Of a DNA stretch of 64,000 nucleotides, positions 18,187 to 27,090 are shown piece after piece. Both the position numbers and the translations under genes were made by a program. The stretch is from assembly GCF_017115045.1 (NCBI RefSeq), contig NZ_JABXKK010000035.1:86918-150917 (forward strand), given 5' to 3'. How positions within the stretch are numbered: the stretch's first letter is position 1; every line of letters begins with the position of its first letter. This stretch comes from Nostoc sp. NMS8. Its GTDB lineage: Bacteria; Cyanobacteriota; Cyanobacteriia; Cyanobacteriales; Nostocaceae. The notes under the pieces were generated by a model that was not told the origin of the DNA, ran no database searches, and saw only the letters and a list, made by a program, of their open reading frames with translations.

Positions 18187-18831
18187 TTAACTCTGTTTCT
18201 CTACCTGATTAAATTCCAATTCTACTGGTGTATCCCTGCCGAAAATTGAGAGCAAGGCTTTAAGTTTACTCCGTTCTGGAGAAACTTCAATTACCTCACC
18301 TTCAAAATCTTTAAATGGGCCAGAAAGCACCATTATCTTATCACCAGTAGCCATGTCAATTTTGACAACAGCTTCTTGTTCGCTGGTTTGTTTGAATATA
18401 CGTTCGACTTCTGAAGCACTCAATGGTATGGGATGCACATGACCGCGACCCTTACTACTACCACCACGTTTTTGTTCTGAACCGACAAAGTTGATTACAT
18501 GAGAGGTGTTTCGTACCACCTGCCAAGTATCATCATCCATCATCATCCGCACCAGCACATAGCCAGGAAAAACTTTTTCTTCTGTATGCTGGCGACTCCC
18601 GTCTTTGCGGATTTTCACCGCTGGCGTCTGCGGAATTTCTACTTGAACAATTTTGTCAGCGACATCAAAAGTTTGAATGCGTTGCTCTAAGTTAGTCTTC
18701 ACACGCTTTTCACAGCCTGAGGCTACTTGTACTGCATACCAGCGTGCTTCTTTGGACGCTGCTTCTGCTGTTTCTGCTGTTTCCTCTGACTGCAACGTTG
18801 AGTTGCGTGGTTCATCTGTTGCAAAAGTCAT
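18187..18831 (-). CDS. nusG: transcription elongation/antitermination factor NusG
   Basis: The 214-residue product binds RNA polymerase and couples transcription to translation. The NGN domain starts at RWYAVQVASGCEKRVKTNLEQRI and contains EKVFPGYVLVRMMMDDDTWQVVRN; the C-terminal KOW domain reads GDKIMVLSGPFKDFEGEVIEV. A roughly 28-residue acidic N-terminal extension is present. The ATG at 18831 shares a base with the secE stop (TGATG), which fixes the start and implies translational coupling; a longer frame upstream lies over secE and is spurious. Confidence 0.97.
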   Translation of the reverse strand: MTFATDEPRNSTLQSEETAETAEAASKEARWYAVQVASGCEKRVKTNLEQRIQTFDVADKIVQVEIPQTPAVKIRKDGSRQHTEEKVFPGYVLVRMMMDDDTWQVVRNTSHVINFVGSEQKRGGSSKGRGHVHPIPLSASEVERIFKQTSEQEAVVKIDMATGDKIMVLSGPFKDFEGEVIEVSPERSKLKALLSIFGRDTPVELEFNQVEKQS

Positions 18832-19052
18832 CAGAACACCTGTGTTGCTGCCCAATGAAACAATCCATCGACCAAGTATATCAAAGATGCGGAGAGTGCC
18901 ACCATTAATAACACAGCAGCGGATTCGCTCACAATCTGTTGCCGACTGGGCCAAACTACTTTTTCAAGTTCTTCTTTGGTTCCCTGAATGAAGTTGCCAA
19001 AGCTAAACCCATTGGGAGTTTCTGGCAATTCTGCTTCACTTTTTTTGGCCAC
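18831..19052 (-). CDS. secE: preprotein translocase subunit SecE
   Basis: The 73-residue protein has the single-helix form of SecE. A conserved amphipathic segment (FIQGTKEELEKVVWPSRQQIVSES) is followed by one membrane helix (AAVLLMVALSASLIYLVDGLF). SecE clamps SecY in the plasma or thylakoid membrane translocon. The start is GTG, with AGAGGAT upstream. The stop overlaps the nusG start. Confidence 0.95.
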   Translation of the reverse strand: MAKKSEAELPETPNGFSFGNFIQGTKEELEKVVWPSRQQIVSESAAVLLMVALSASLIYLVDGLFHWAATQVF

Positions 19053-19156
19053 GACCGTTTATCCTCTTGTTTGTTACTCTTTGTTCTTCCAAATTTGCAG
19101 TTTCGACTTTATTCCACTTAATTGAAAGCAAAACAACTGCAAATACAATAAGTTTA

Positions 19157-19209
19157 CCCGAAATTATTATCGCTAGCTGCTAATATAGCAGCTGCGTAAT
19201 TATTTCGGG
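19157..19209 (-). promoter_or_regulatory. long hairpin ahead of secE
   Basis: CCCGAAAT and ATTTCGGG form an outer stem, continued by ATTA/TAAT pairs, and an inner stem is formed by AGCTGCT with AGCAGCT around ATATA-type loops. It lies between tRNA-Trp and secE. It may terminate or process the tRNA transcript, or be a leader structure; there is no strong T run on either side. Confidence 0.5.
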
Positions 19210-19230
19210 CTTGGTTTTTTGCTCTTAAGC

Positions 19231-19302
19231 GCGCCCTGGAGGACTTGAACCCCCGACATCAGGTTTTGGAGACCTGCGTTCTACCAACTGAACTAAGAGC
19301 GC
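19231..19302 (-). tRNA. trnW: tRNA-Trp (anticodon CCA)
   Basis: A full cloverleaf can be drawn on the minus strand. The acceptor GCGCTCT pairs with AGGGCGC (one G-U), the D arm has AGTTCAGTTGGTAGAAC, the anticodon arm CAGGT/ACCTG encloses CTCCAAA-type loop with CCA, and the T arm is GGGGGTTCAAGTCCTCC. The CCA end is not encoded. Its position just before secE-nusG is conserved in many bacteria. Confidence 0.96.
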
Positions 19303-19455
19303 ACAAGCTTTTTTTGATTCAGTGATTGCGCTGAACTAAATTTCAGTTTAACGCAATATGCGATTTATATCATACCTCAATTTCGCTGGGAAAACAAGTC
19401 AGCGGCAGATGCCGCTTGAGGCTTGAGATTTCTCCCATAATGATTGCAATAAGAA

Positions 19456-19818
19456 TTACAAAGGGCGGTCAAACCGTTGCTTGATCCGGGTTGCCTTACC
19501 TACGCGATCGCGGAGATAATACAGTTTAGCACGGCGGACTTTACCACGACGTAATACTTTGATGCTATCAATGCGGGGAGAATGCAGCAAAAATACTCGC
19601 TCAACGCCCACGCCTTGGAAAACCTTACGGACTGTAATAGTTTCGTTGATGCCACCATTGCGCTTGGCAATTACTACTCCTTCGTAGGGTTGGACGCGGT
19701 ATTTTTCGCCTTCCTTGATTTTCACTCCCACTTTTACAGTGTCGCCCACGTAAATGTCGGGAAGATTCGATTTTATCTGTTCCGCTTCAATGGAGCGGAT
19801 AATCTCTTGAGCGTTCAT
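19456..19818 (-). CDS. rplS: 50S ribosomal protein L19
   Basis: The 120-residue product is L19, which lies at the 30S-50S interface. Family landmarks are [57 protein letters not shown] and [20 protein letters not shown]. It is upstream of tRNA-Trp on the same strand, separated by about 150 bp. Nothing is unusual. Confidence 0.98.
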   Translation of the reverse strand: MNAQEIIRSIEAEQIKSNLPDIYVGDTVKVGVKIKEGEKYRVQPYEGVVIAKRNGGINETITVRKVFQGVGVERVFLLHSPRIDSIKVLRRGKVRRAKLYYLRDRVGKATRIKQRFDRPL

Positions 19819-19971
19819 AGTCTTTCTGTCTGCTTAAAAAAAACTCACGATCATCAATGATAAATCGATAATCCTATTTCAGTCTACTTGTTGGGATTGA
19901 TAATTTTACTGATACAACGGTCTAAAGATCAAAGCTATATTGCAGAATGCTGTACCACAGGGGTAAAATTT

Positions 19972-20916
19972 ATGAAATTTAGCGTTGTCATCAGTACTTA
20001 TAATCGCTTGAATTTACTGCAAAGAGCAATTGATTCGGCTCGTAACCAAACAATTGAGTGTGAGGTGGTTGTTGCCGACGACTGTTCATCTGATGACACC
20101 CAAACCTATCTCAAAAGCTTGGGGGATAAGGTTGTTTACCATCGTAACGAAGTTAATCTTGGTCATGCAGCAACGGTAAATGCAGGAGTAGCCAAAGCTA
20201 ACGGTGACTGGATTAAGTTTTTAGATGATGATGATTATTTAGCGCCCAACTGCATAGAAGAGATGGCAAAGGCGATCGCACTTCGTCCCGATGCTGTAAT
20301 CTGCTCTTGTGTGGCGGCTCAGGTGGATGGTAATGAAGTTGAACTCTCTCGCACCCCCCAAGTTGGCCCTGGTTTAGCTTTTTATATCCCCCAAGCCGAT
20401 ATTCACTACGGTATGCTGTTAGAGCTTGTACCCTTTGGTACACCTGTACAAGTAGCTTGCCGACGTGATGCTTTCCTACAAACTGGTGGTTGGGACTCCA
20501 CACTCGATGCTAACTGTGATGACATCGATTCCTGGATTCGGATTGCTCAGTTTGGCGATGCTATTTTTTTCAACCAGTGTCTTGCTTACCGGACTATCTG
20601 GCCGGGTGCGTATAATCAAAAGTTTTCTTTGTCTCGACGGTTGGCGACAAATATTTTGATGAAGGAGAAAATTTACGCCTTGGTAAATGACCAACATCGC
20701 TCAAAAATTCCTGTTTTTCAGGATATAAAAAATTACCTGAAACTCCATTGGATTTTAGTAGCACTGAAGCAAAAAAATCTCAAAAGTTTTCTTTCAATGA
20801 TAGATCTGTCTATACTTTCTCCTCAGTCTTGGAAGTTTTTGCTAACTGCTGCCTCATCACGCCGCTCTCAGGGAAACAATTCTGAGGTTCGTAAACTTGT
20901 ATTGATTGAATCGTGA
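19972..20916 (+). CDS. glycosyltransferase family 2 protein
   Basis: The 314-residue protein is a GT-A fold glycosyltransferase using a nucleotide sugar. The start MKFSVVISTYNRLNLLQRAI, the EVVVADDCSSDDT segment and the metal-binding DDDD (KFLDDDDYLAPN) are typical of GT2, and a later CNCDD-type acidic region (ANCDDIDSWIRI) resembles the acceptor-side ED motif. The ATG at 19972 follows AGGGG; an upstream in-frame ATG adds 28 unrelated residues. It likely acts on the cytoplasmic face of the membrane in surface polysaccharide synthesis. Donor and acceptor are unknown. Confidence 0.88.
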   Translation: MKFSVVISTYNRLNLLQRAIDSARNQTIECEVVVADDCSSDDTQTYLKSLGDKVVYHRNEVNLGHAATVNAGVAKANGDWIKFLDDDDYLAPNCIEEMAKAIALRPDAVICSCVAAQVDGNEVELSRTPQVGPGLAFYIPQADIHYGMLLELVPFGTPVQVACRRDAFLQTGGWDSTLDANCDDIDSWIRIAQFGDAIFFNQCLAYRTIWPGAYNQKFSLSRRLATNILMKEKIYALVNDQHRSKIPVFQDIKNYLKLHWILVALKQKNLKSFLSMIDLSILSPQSWKFLLTAASSRRSQGNNSEVRKLVLIES

Positions 20917-21661
20917 CATAGGAGAATTCAGAAGTTAAACAATTTTCTGTCAATGCGTAAGTTCTAAATTGGACGAAATACTTACAGGACTTACGCAACT
21001 GGCACAGCGCAATGCCATTATTTAGTATTTTTGTACTGTATAGAAATGACATATCCAGAAGAAATTGCTGAAATTATTAACAGTAATCGGCTGTGTTAAA
21101 TATTCTTCAAATCATAAGAAAATTAGTTGAGTATGCCCCAGTTTGTATATGAATTACTACCGAAATTGCGGTTCCACTAACACTTCTGCCATATAAACTC
21201 TCACTTGAATCGTTTTAATTTGTGTCTTCCGTAAGGCTTGTAACAGAGTGCAAGTGAGAGCGATTCTCTAAAGAAGTAAACCAACCTCAAGGAATTAGGA
21301 GTCATATCAAGTCTCTATGTAGAAACTCTTGATTAAATTGACTCTGATACCAATTTAATGTGAAGCTGCACTAAATGAGTAACTCTCTATTCTTGGCGCT
21401 CTTGGCGGTTCGTTTAATACTCTGTGCATCTTCATACAAAATTGGTATTACATAATTATTATCTTCTTTTATCCCGATTTATTAAGCCGTTACTGAATAA
21501 GTCTTTAAAGCTAAGTAGCTGAAGACATGAGCTATTGGTCAGTAGTAATTTGTGATTTTTACAAGCTACTGGCTAATTTTGAGTTGTCTTTAAAAACTCA
21601 AGAATTGTGTCTTTGTCTACTCAGTCACTTATTTTTACTTTTTATACATATCTCAAAAATT
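20917..21661. other. 745-bp intergenic region with two inverted-repeat elements
   Basis: Two small elements are visible. At 20954-20997 TGCGTAAGT and ACTTACGCA form a 9-bp inverted repeat, with TGCGTAAGTCCT recurring alone near 41050. At 21347-21448 lies a 102-bp element with long imperfect terminal inverted repeats, listed separately. The remainder is AT-rich and shows no convincing gene; the frame upstream of 21662 is a non-conserved extension of the next gene. Confidence 0.6.
21347..21448. mobile_element. MITE-like element with 25-bp imperfect terminal inverted repeats
   Basis: The left end reads ATACCAATTTAATGTGAAG and the right end, reverse complemented, reads ATACCAATTTTGTATGAAG; over 25 bp about 20 positions agree. 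The 50-bp interior has no frame. Size and structure fit a small non-autonomous repeat. Only one copy is seen in this window. Confidence 0.6.
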
Positions 21662-22720
21662 ATGCGAATTATACATATTTTGAACCACGTTCAAGAAATA
21701 GGTAACGGGATTGTGAATGTGGCTGTGGATCTAGCTTGTTTACAAGCAAAATCTGGTTATGAAGTAGCGGTTGTTTCTGCTGGTGGTGAATATGAAGCTT
21801 TACTAGATATTTGTGGTGTTAAACATTACCAACTAGACCAAAGCAGGAAACCGCTAAATACGATCAAAGCAGCTATACGTTACCGAGCGATCGCAGCTGA
21901 ATTTCAGCCGGATATTGTTCATGCACACATGATGACGGGGGTAATACTAGCACGTATTTTTAAAGGGCACAAATATGCTTTAGTTTCCACAGTCCACAAC
22001 GAATTTCAGCGTGCCAGCCTGCTGATGGGTTTAGCTGACAGGGTAATTGCTGTCAGTAAAGCTGTGCAAGATTCGATGATTAGGCGTGGTATTCCAGAAT
22101 ACAAGTTGCGAGTGGTATGTAATGGTACTTTAGGCAGTCCCCGAACTAAACAGATACAAGACTATCAACCTTTACCATTACAGCATCCAGCGATCGCCAC
22201 TGTCGCCGGCATGTATCAACGTAAGGGAATTGCTGAGTTAATCGCGGCCTTTGAACAAATTGCCTCAGATTTTCCCCAAGCCCATCTTTATTTAATCGGA
22301 AATGGCCCTGATAAACAACTATTTGAGGGTCAAGCACAAGCAACTTCCGTAAAAGAACGCATTCATTTTGAAGGCTTCCAACCGGAACCGCAACGCTATC
22401 TGATATCTTGTGACATATTTGTGCTGGCTTCCCACCGCGATCCTTGCCCCTTGGTAATTTCCGAAGCTAGGGAAACTGGAACTGCGATCATTGGTACTCA
22501 GGTAGACGGCATTCCTGAAGCTTTGGACAATGGGCAAGCAGGTCTTTTAGTGCCAGTAAAAGATAGTAATGCTTTGGCTAAAGTTTTAGTACAATTACTG
22601 AGTAGTGCCGAGATGCTGCACGAATGGAAACAGCGGGCAAATAAAAATTTAGAAAGGCTGAGTGTTGCCCGCGTTCATCAGGAAACAATGACAGTGTATC
22701 GTGAGTTAATTTCAGAATGA
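21662..22720 (+). CDS. glycosyltransferase family 4 (GT-B) protein
   Basis: The 352-residue product begins MRIIHILNHVQEIGNGIVNVAVDLA and has the two Rossmann-like halves of GT-B enzymes. Domain one contains DIVHAHMMTGVIL and VSTVHNEF; domain two contains VAGMYQRKGIAELIAAF, YLIGNGPDKQLFE, and the donor-binding SCDIFVLASHRDPCPLVISEARETGTAIIGTQVDGIPE. I take ATG 21662 because the upstream 45 codons do not look like family sequence. It probably makes an envelope or exopolysaccharide together with the GT2 gene upstream, though a 745-bp gap separates them. Confidence 0.9.
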   Translation: MRIIHILNHVQEIGNGIVNVAVDLACLQAKSGYEVAVVSAGGEYEALLDICGVKHYQLDQSRKPLNTIKAAIRYRAIAAEFQPDIVHAHMMTGVILARIFKGHKYALVSTVHNEFQRASLLMGLADRVIAVSKAVQDSMIRRGIPEYKLRVVCNGTLGSPRTKQIQDYQPLPLQHPAIATVAGMYQRKGIAELIAAFEQIASDFPQAHLYLIGNGPDKQLFEGQAQATSVKERIHFEGFQPEPQRYLISCDIFVLASHRDPCPLVISEARETGTAIIGTQVDGIPEALDNGQAGLLVPVKDSNALAKVLVQLLSSAEMLHEWKQRANKNLERLSVARVHQETMTVYRELISE

Positions 22721-22870
22721 GGGTATTAAGCGTGATTGTTAGTTATGTTTTAATCAACCCCAGTCCTCGGTAACATCAAGATAGCGATCGCTTTAAAACT
22801 AAAGCGACGCCGATAAGTAGCAAAAACTAGTACACCCAAAATATTAGTTGATTCAGAAATGGCGGTGTAA

Positions 22871-23524
22871 CTAGAGATTCTTGGTAGGTGCATTGATCAC
22901 TCGTGTATCTACAATGTCTTGCGATACGTTCGGGATAAACCAATTCACTTCGCCACTTTTCAAGATTTTAGTACCAGCTTGATTGAATTCAATCACGCCA
23001 CTATCTGGATCTGTCTTCAAAACTAAGTTACTTCCATTCGGAACCTTAATCACAAAGCCACCTGGCAATTCTGTACCTTGTTCATTTATTCCCAAAGTCC
23101 TGGCTGTGGCGTCATTTGGTAGATAAACTCCCTTACAATTCCATCGATCTCTAGTTGTCTGGCCATTACCCAGAAAATATAGTGCAGCCCCCTCAGAATA
23201 TTCATTATCCTCAATATTTGGTTCTGGGCCGTAGATAGCTAGAGTTTTTCCTGTTTGATTAGTACATTGACCCCAGTCGATTCCTGACTCAAAAGCATAT
23301 TGTTGTAACTCTAACTCGTTAATTTTCTGATCGATTTGCTCTGGTGTATAGCCCTCTAATTGAGTTTGTGTTTTTTCCGCCGTTTTCAAATCATTCAATT
23401 GTTGAATCAGTGTTATGTAATCAGGGTTTTGGCTATATTTCGGGCGATCGGCTAAGGAAGGTTTAGCAAATATTAAGCTTGCGAATAATACAACCACCAT
23501 CAAAATGTATCTGAAGTTTTTCAT
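22871..23524 (-). CDS. secreted protein of unknown function
   Basis: The 217-residue protein has a clear signal peptide (MKNFRYILMVVVLFASLIFAKPSLADRP, likely cut after ALA/LAD). A helical, Gln/Glu-rich segment follows (about 30-75), then a beta-rich domain with two cysteines (GQCTNQTGK and RWNCKGVYLP) that could form a disulfide. Phrases such as GGFVIKVPNGSNLVLKTD look like an extracellular beta fold. I do not recognise the family. The gene stands alone between a glycosyltransferase and a long AT-rich gap. Confidence 0.75.
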   Translation of the reverse strand: MKNFRYILMVVVLFASLIFAKPSLADRPKYSQNPDYITLIQQLNDLKTAEKTQTQLEGYTPEQIDQKINELELQQYAFESGIDWGQCTNQTGKTLAIYGPEPNIEDNEYSEGAALYFLGNGQTTRDRWNCKGVYLPNDATARTLGINEQGTELPGGFVIKVPNGSNLVLKTDPDSGVIEFNQAGTKILKSGEVNWFIPNVSQDIVDTRVINAPTKNL

Positions 23525-24129
23525 GTTCTTGTCCCAATCTTTGAGAAATTGCAGCCTATAGCTGGATATTTAAAGAGTATCGTCAATATTGTAACTAATG
23601 TTAAATATTGAATTTTTGTAAAAAATGCCTGCGATAATACTTCGGTTTTCTTGAGCATAAATTTTAATTTTTACCCAATCATTTCAACTTTATTTTGGAA
23701 GTATCACCTTTGGCTGATTTTATTTAATACACTTATCTTTTAAATAAAGTTTTCATGTCAAGTTGTCTGAATATGCTTATATTCAGATTAAATTTTAACA
23801 ATCTAGATACTTAATATGTATTGCTTTTAGCAGACTACTAAGTGTTTACCATGATTTTAAATTATGAAAATAAATTTGAAGTATTCCTAGATGTTTAATT
23901 TCTTAACGCGATTCATCTTTGTGAATAAAAAGTAAGATCAGATTTTTACTAATACTTGATTCTAGGAAATACATCGGGTAGTATTAAATATATCTTTAGA
24001 AATACAACCAAAGATATAGGCATTAAGTTAGAGATATATTGATATCTGTAAGTATAAGTCAGAAACTAGTCAAGAAACAAGAAAATTTACTCAAATACAA
24101 CTCATAATTCCCTATATCTCCATCGAGAT
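23525..24129. other. AT-rich intergenic stretch
   Basis: About 600 bp of AT-rich sequence lies upstream of the secreted-protein gene. I see no repeat, hairpin or reading frame worth reporting here. Confidence 0.5.
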
Positions 24130-24306
24130 ATGCGCCATTTAAAAGCTCAAAACTTGCTTAATGAAAAAAGAAAAGTTATCCCATTATGGTTTAAAACTAG
24201 ATTGTCTTTCCTTCTCGCAAGTCTAGTGCAATCTTTTGCTGTAATTGCAGCTACGACAATACCAGTATCTAGTATTGATTTAATCTTTACACTTTCAGGA
24301 ATTTAA
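24130..24306 (+). CDS. possible small membrane peptide (58 residues)
   Basis: An ATG at 24130 opens 58 codons to a TAA at 24304-24306. The product is basic at the N-terminus (MRHLKAQNLLNEKRKVIP) and hydrophobic afterwards (LSFLLASLVQSFAVIAA), as in a signal peptide or small membrane protein. There is no clear Shine-Dalgarno sequence and the surrounding DNA is AT-rich, so chance is a real alternative. Confidence 0.25.
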   Translation: MRHLKAQNLLNEKRKVIPLWFKTRLSFLLASLVQSFAVIAATTIPVSSIDLIFTLSGI

Positions 24307-24502
24307 TGAGACTTTTGAATGAGAAGTTAGGATTTCAAGTTTCTTTTAGCTTCTGACTCTTGAATACCCAAGCATTAGGGTATGACACACGATTATAAAC
24401 AGCTATATCTATAGTCAGTAGTAAAAATATCGATTAAGTTTTAAATAATACGAAAAACATTTTGGCATCTTGATATACATGTAAAAAAAAGAGGAATTAA
24501 AT

Positions 24503-25339
24503 TTGACTATTTTAGAATTTTCATTACTTATTTGGATTGGTTCATTTAGCGCTGGCTTCTTAGGGGCGTTAACTGGGCTAGGGGGTGGAGTAGTAATTGT
24601 TCCCTTATTAACTTCGGTATTTTGCGTTGATATTCGATACGCCGTCGGTGCTTCACTAGTATCTGTAATCGCTACTTCTTTGGGTGCAGCATCCACTTAT
24701 ATTAAAAAAGGCTATACTAATTTGCGATTGGGAATGTTTTTAGAAGTAGCAACAACCATTGGTGCGATCGCAGGAGCAATGATCGCTAATTTTGTTTCTG
24801 TAAAAGCCCTAACTATCGTACTAGCGATCGTCCTGATTTATTCAGCATACCTTTCACTACGACCCAGAATAGAACACGCTGAAGATGAAGTAATAGATCC
24901 GATCGCAAATTATCTCAAACTGAATAGTAGTTATCCAACTCCTGAGGGAGTGATGTCTTACCAAGTTCATTCAGTACCAATGGGATTTGGTGTGATGTTA
25001 ATAGCTGGGGTGCTTTCTGGCTTACTTGGTATTGGTTCTGGGGGATTCAAGGTATTGGCGATGGATCAAACTATGCGTCTACCCTTCAAAGTTTCTACCA
25101 CCACCAGCAATTTTATGATCGGCGTGACAGCAGCAGCATCAGCTGGAGTTTACCTAGCACGAGGCTACATCGATCCGGGACTATCTATGCCGGTGATGTT
25201 GGGGGTATTACCTGGCGCTTTCTTAGGCGCACGAGTATTGACAGGCGCTAAAACGCAGATTTTAAGAATTATCTTCAGTGTTGTGCTGGTGGTAATGGCT
25301 TTGAAGATGGTCTACAACAGTTTAATCGGGGGGCTATAA
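24503..25339 (+). CDS. TauE/SafE family permease
   Basis: The 278-residue membrane protein has the duplicated fold of the TauE/SafE (DUF81) family, thought to export sulfite or organosulfur anions. The two halves carry related GxLxGxxGGG motifs: GALTGLGGGVVIVPLL near residue 25 and GLLGIGSGGFKVLAMD near residue 175. Translation starts at TTG, with AGAGGA nine bases upstream; no better ATG exists. The DUF1634 gene starts one base after its stop, a pairing common in bacteria, so the two probably form a transport unit. Confidence 0.9.
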   Translation: MTILEFSLLIWIGSFSAGFLGALTGLGGGVVIVPLLTSVFCVDIRYAVGASLVSVIATSLGAASTYIKKGYTNLRLGMFLEVATTIGAIAGAMIANFVSVKALTIVLAIVLIYSAYLSLRPRIEHAEDEVIDPIANYLKLNSSYPTPEGVMSYQVHSVPMGFGVMLIAGVLSGLLGIGSGGFKVLAMDQTMRLPFKVSTTTSNFMIGVTAAASAGVYLARGYIDPGLSMPVMLGVLPGAFLGARVLTGAKTQILRIIFSVVLVVMALKMVYNSLIGGL

Positions 25340-25340
25340 A

Positions 25341-25919
25341 ATGTATAAATTTAATAATAGCTTTCGTTGGGTATTACTAGCACAATCAAATAGTGAAGTG
25401 GTTACACTAACTTTACCGCCGGAAGATCCAGACTATAATATTGAAAAATTAAAAGAACAAAATACTAGCACAGTAGCACAATTGCCTAATGAAGGTGAAA
25501 TTGATGCTAACAATAACATCATCAAAACATTAAGCGAGCAGCAATTAGAATATTTGCTCAGTAATCTCATGAAATATGGTGTTTTGATAGCTAGTGCTGT
25601 GGTTCTTCTAGGGGGGATACTCTACTTGATTCATCACGGTGCTGGACCTGCGGAATATCGCTTTTTTCGAGGAGAACCATCGGAATTTCGCTCACCAATA
25701 GGTGTAGTAAAAGTAGTTTTCTCAGGTAGCGATGCCTACGGCGGGCTACGCTTACGCGGCATTATTCAACTCGGACTGCTACTACTAATTGCGACTCCCA
25801 TTTTGCGCGTTTTTATTTCCCTACTAACTTTTTTACTACAGCGAGAATTTATTTATGTGATTGTTACTTTACTAGTAATGGCTAGTCTAACTTATAGTCT
25901 TGTCGGAGCATATTATTAG
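25341..25919 (+). CDS. DUF1634-type membrane protein, partner of TauE
   Basis: The 192-residue protein has an acidic N-terminal region (about 1-75) and three membrane helices (about 80-100, 148-168 and 172-190), ending LTYSLVGAYY. Its position one base after a TauE gene fits the DUF1634 family. A dispersed repeat motif (GATGCCTACGGCGG, also at 46639-46669 in the other orientation) lies inside the coding sequence at about 25727-25757 and encodes SDAYGGLRLRG, apparently an in-frame insertion in the loop before the second helix. Its function is not known. Confidence 0.8.
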   Translation: MYKFNNSFRWVLLAQSNSEVVTLTLPPEDPDYNIEKLKEQNTSTVAQLPNEGEIDANNNIIKTLSEQQLEYLLSNLMKYGVLIASAVVLLGGILYLIHHGAGPAEYRFFRGEPSEFRSPIGVVKVVFSGSDAYGGLRLRGIIQLGLLLLIATPILRVFISLLTFLLQREFIYVIVTLLVMASLTYSLVGAYY

Positions 25920-25928
25920 CAATATAAA

Positions 25929-25960
25929 GGTTAAGGGACTATGAATATTTTCCCTTAACC
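25929..25960. terminator. hairpin between convergent genes
   Basis: GGTTAAGGG pairs with CCCTTAACC across a 14-nt loop. It lies between the converging DUF1634 gene and the small membrane protein gene. There is no strong T run, so termination is only suggested. Confidence 0.45.
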
Positions 25961-25995
25961 CTTGATATAACGCGAGAAATAAATTTTCTGACTGA

Positions 25996-26268
25996 TTATG
26001 AGCCTTGCAAAAGCTCGTTAATTGAACTTATGCTCTGTTTTATTTGTTCTGTCACAGAAGTTCTTAATAAGTCGAGATTTCCGACTGAAAAATTGAACAA
26101 TCCCAAAGCATATAATAGACTCGAAGTCCCAATAATAAGAGCCAAAAGTCTACCAAAAAAACCGGGATTGATTTCAATAAAAGCTAATTTAGATTTCCCG
26201 ATGACAGCAATTGCTATAAAAACAATTCCTGCTATTAAAAAGTTGCTATTTGGAGTTAAGTCTGTCAT
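25996..26268 (-). CDS. small membrane protein, 90 residues
   Basis: The product has two hydrophobic helices (NFLIAGIVFIAIAVIG and FFGRLLALIIGTSSLLYALG) and a polar C-terminal helix (LLRTSVTEQIKQSISSINELLQGS). The composition and the clean open frame support a real gene. I do not recognise the family, and no neighbour gives a clue. It converges with DUF1634. Confidence 0.65.
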   Translation of the reverse strand: MTDLTPNSNFLIAGIVFIAIAVIGKSKLAFIEINPGFFGRLLALIIGTSSLLYALGLFNFSVGNLDLLRTSVTEQIKQSISSINELLQGS

Positions 26269-27090
26269 TTTCCGATTAAGATGCCTCAGTAATTTTATTG
26301 TAGCTATTATTAGTTCAAATTTCTGCCCATGCTATATGTAAGAATATAAAAATTTTGCTACTCCACATCTACCTACTCCCAAAGGAAGAAAGCTCTGGCT
26401 ATTGTAGTATGGGTGTTGGATGTCATCGTATGCTATAATCTGGTTAAGATATATTCTCATTTTAAAACTTATTGAGCGATAAGTCTTAATTGTCTCAATA
26501 GTGTATCAACTGTTATCTTTTACTCAGATACCGAAGGGTAAACCTAGATTCTGCGATTAGGCAACTGACTCATATACCTCTGAGGTTGGTTTTAAAGCGG
26601 TTGGTTATGTTCTTAAGCACTTATTAATCATCCCTAGAAGCTAGAGACAGGATGAAGATTTTGTATCTTATTTAATTCACGTTCCTAAATAGGGTGTAAT
26701 CGAAATCGAAGTCCCCAAATTTATAGAGCAATACAGTTCAAAATGAGCAACAAAACACTTGTAGAGACGGTGATTTATCGCGTCTCGAAAACTTAAAATT
26801 GTTGCCAGTAGCCCTTAACCCAAGCGTATTGATTTATAGAGGGATTTGGGGGAATATAGAATATTTGGCTACCAATAAGAAGGCTTTTCAAACATTTTCT
26901 CTGGTTTAAATCAGATATTCTGAAGTTGCATTTAATTTAAACCTAAATTTTACTTTTTATTGTTTTGCTGAGACTGTAGGATACTAGGGCTTTCAGCATT
27001 AAAAATCGAAAATATTATAACTCCTGATACTAGACTTTAATTTAATTTATATATTAAACTACACTAAGATCAGAGGAATAGTGGGTTTTT
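26269..27090. other. 820-bp intergenic region containing MITE copy 2
   Basis: The region is AT-rich without a convincing gene. Its main feature is a 103-bp element at 26729-26831, inserted in a CCCCAAAT...ATTTGGGG palindrome. Nothing else stands out. Confidence 0.6.
26729..26831. mobile_element. MITE-like foldback element, copy 2, with 10-bp target duplication
   Basis: The same 103-bp element as at 15331 is flanked on both sides by ATTTATAGAG (26719-26728 and 26832-26841). Removing the element and one flank restores a plain CCCCAAAT/ATTTGGGG hairpin, so the insertion point is clear. Confidence 0.85.
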
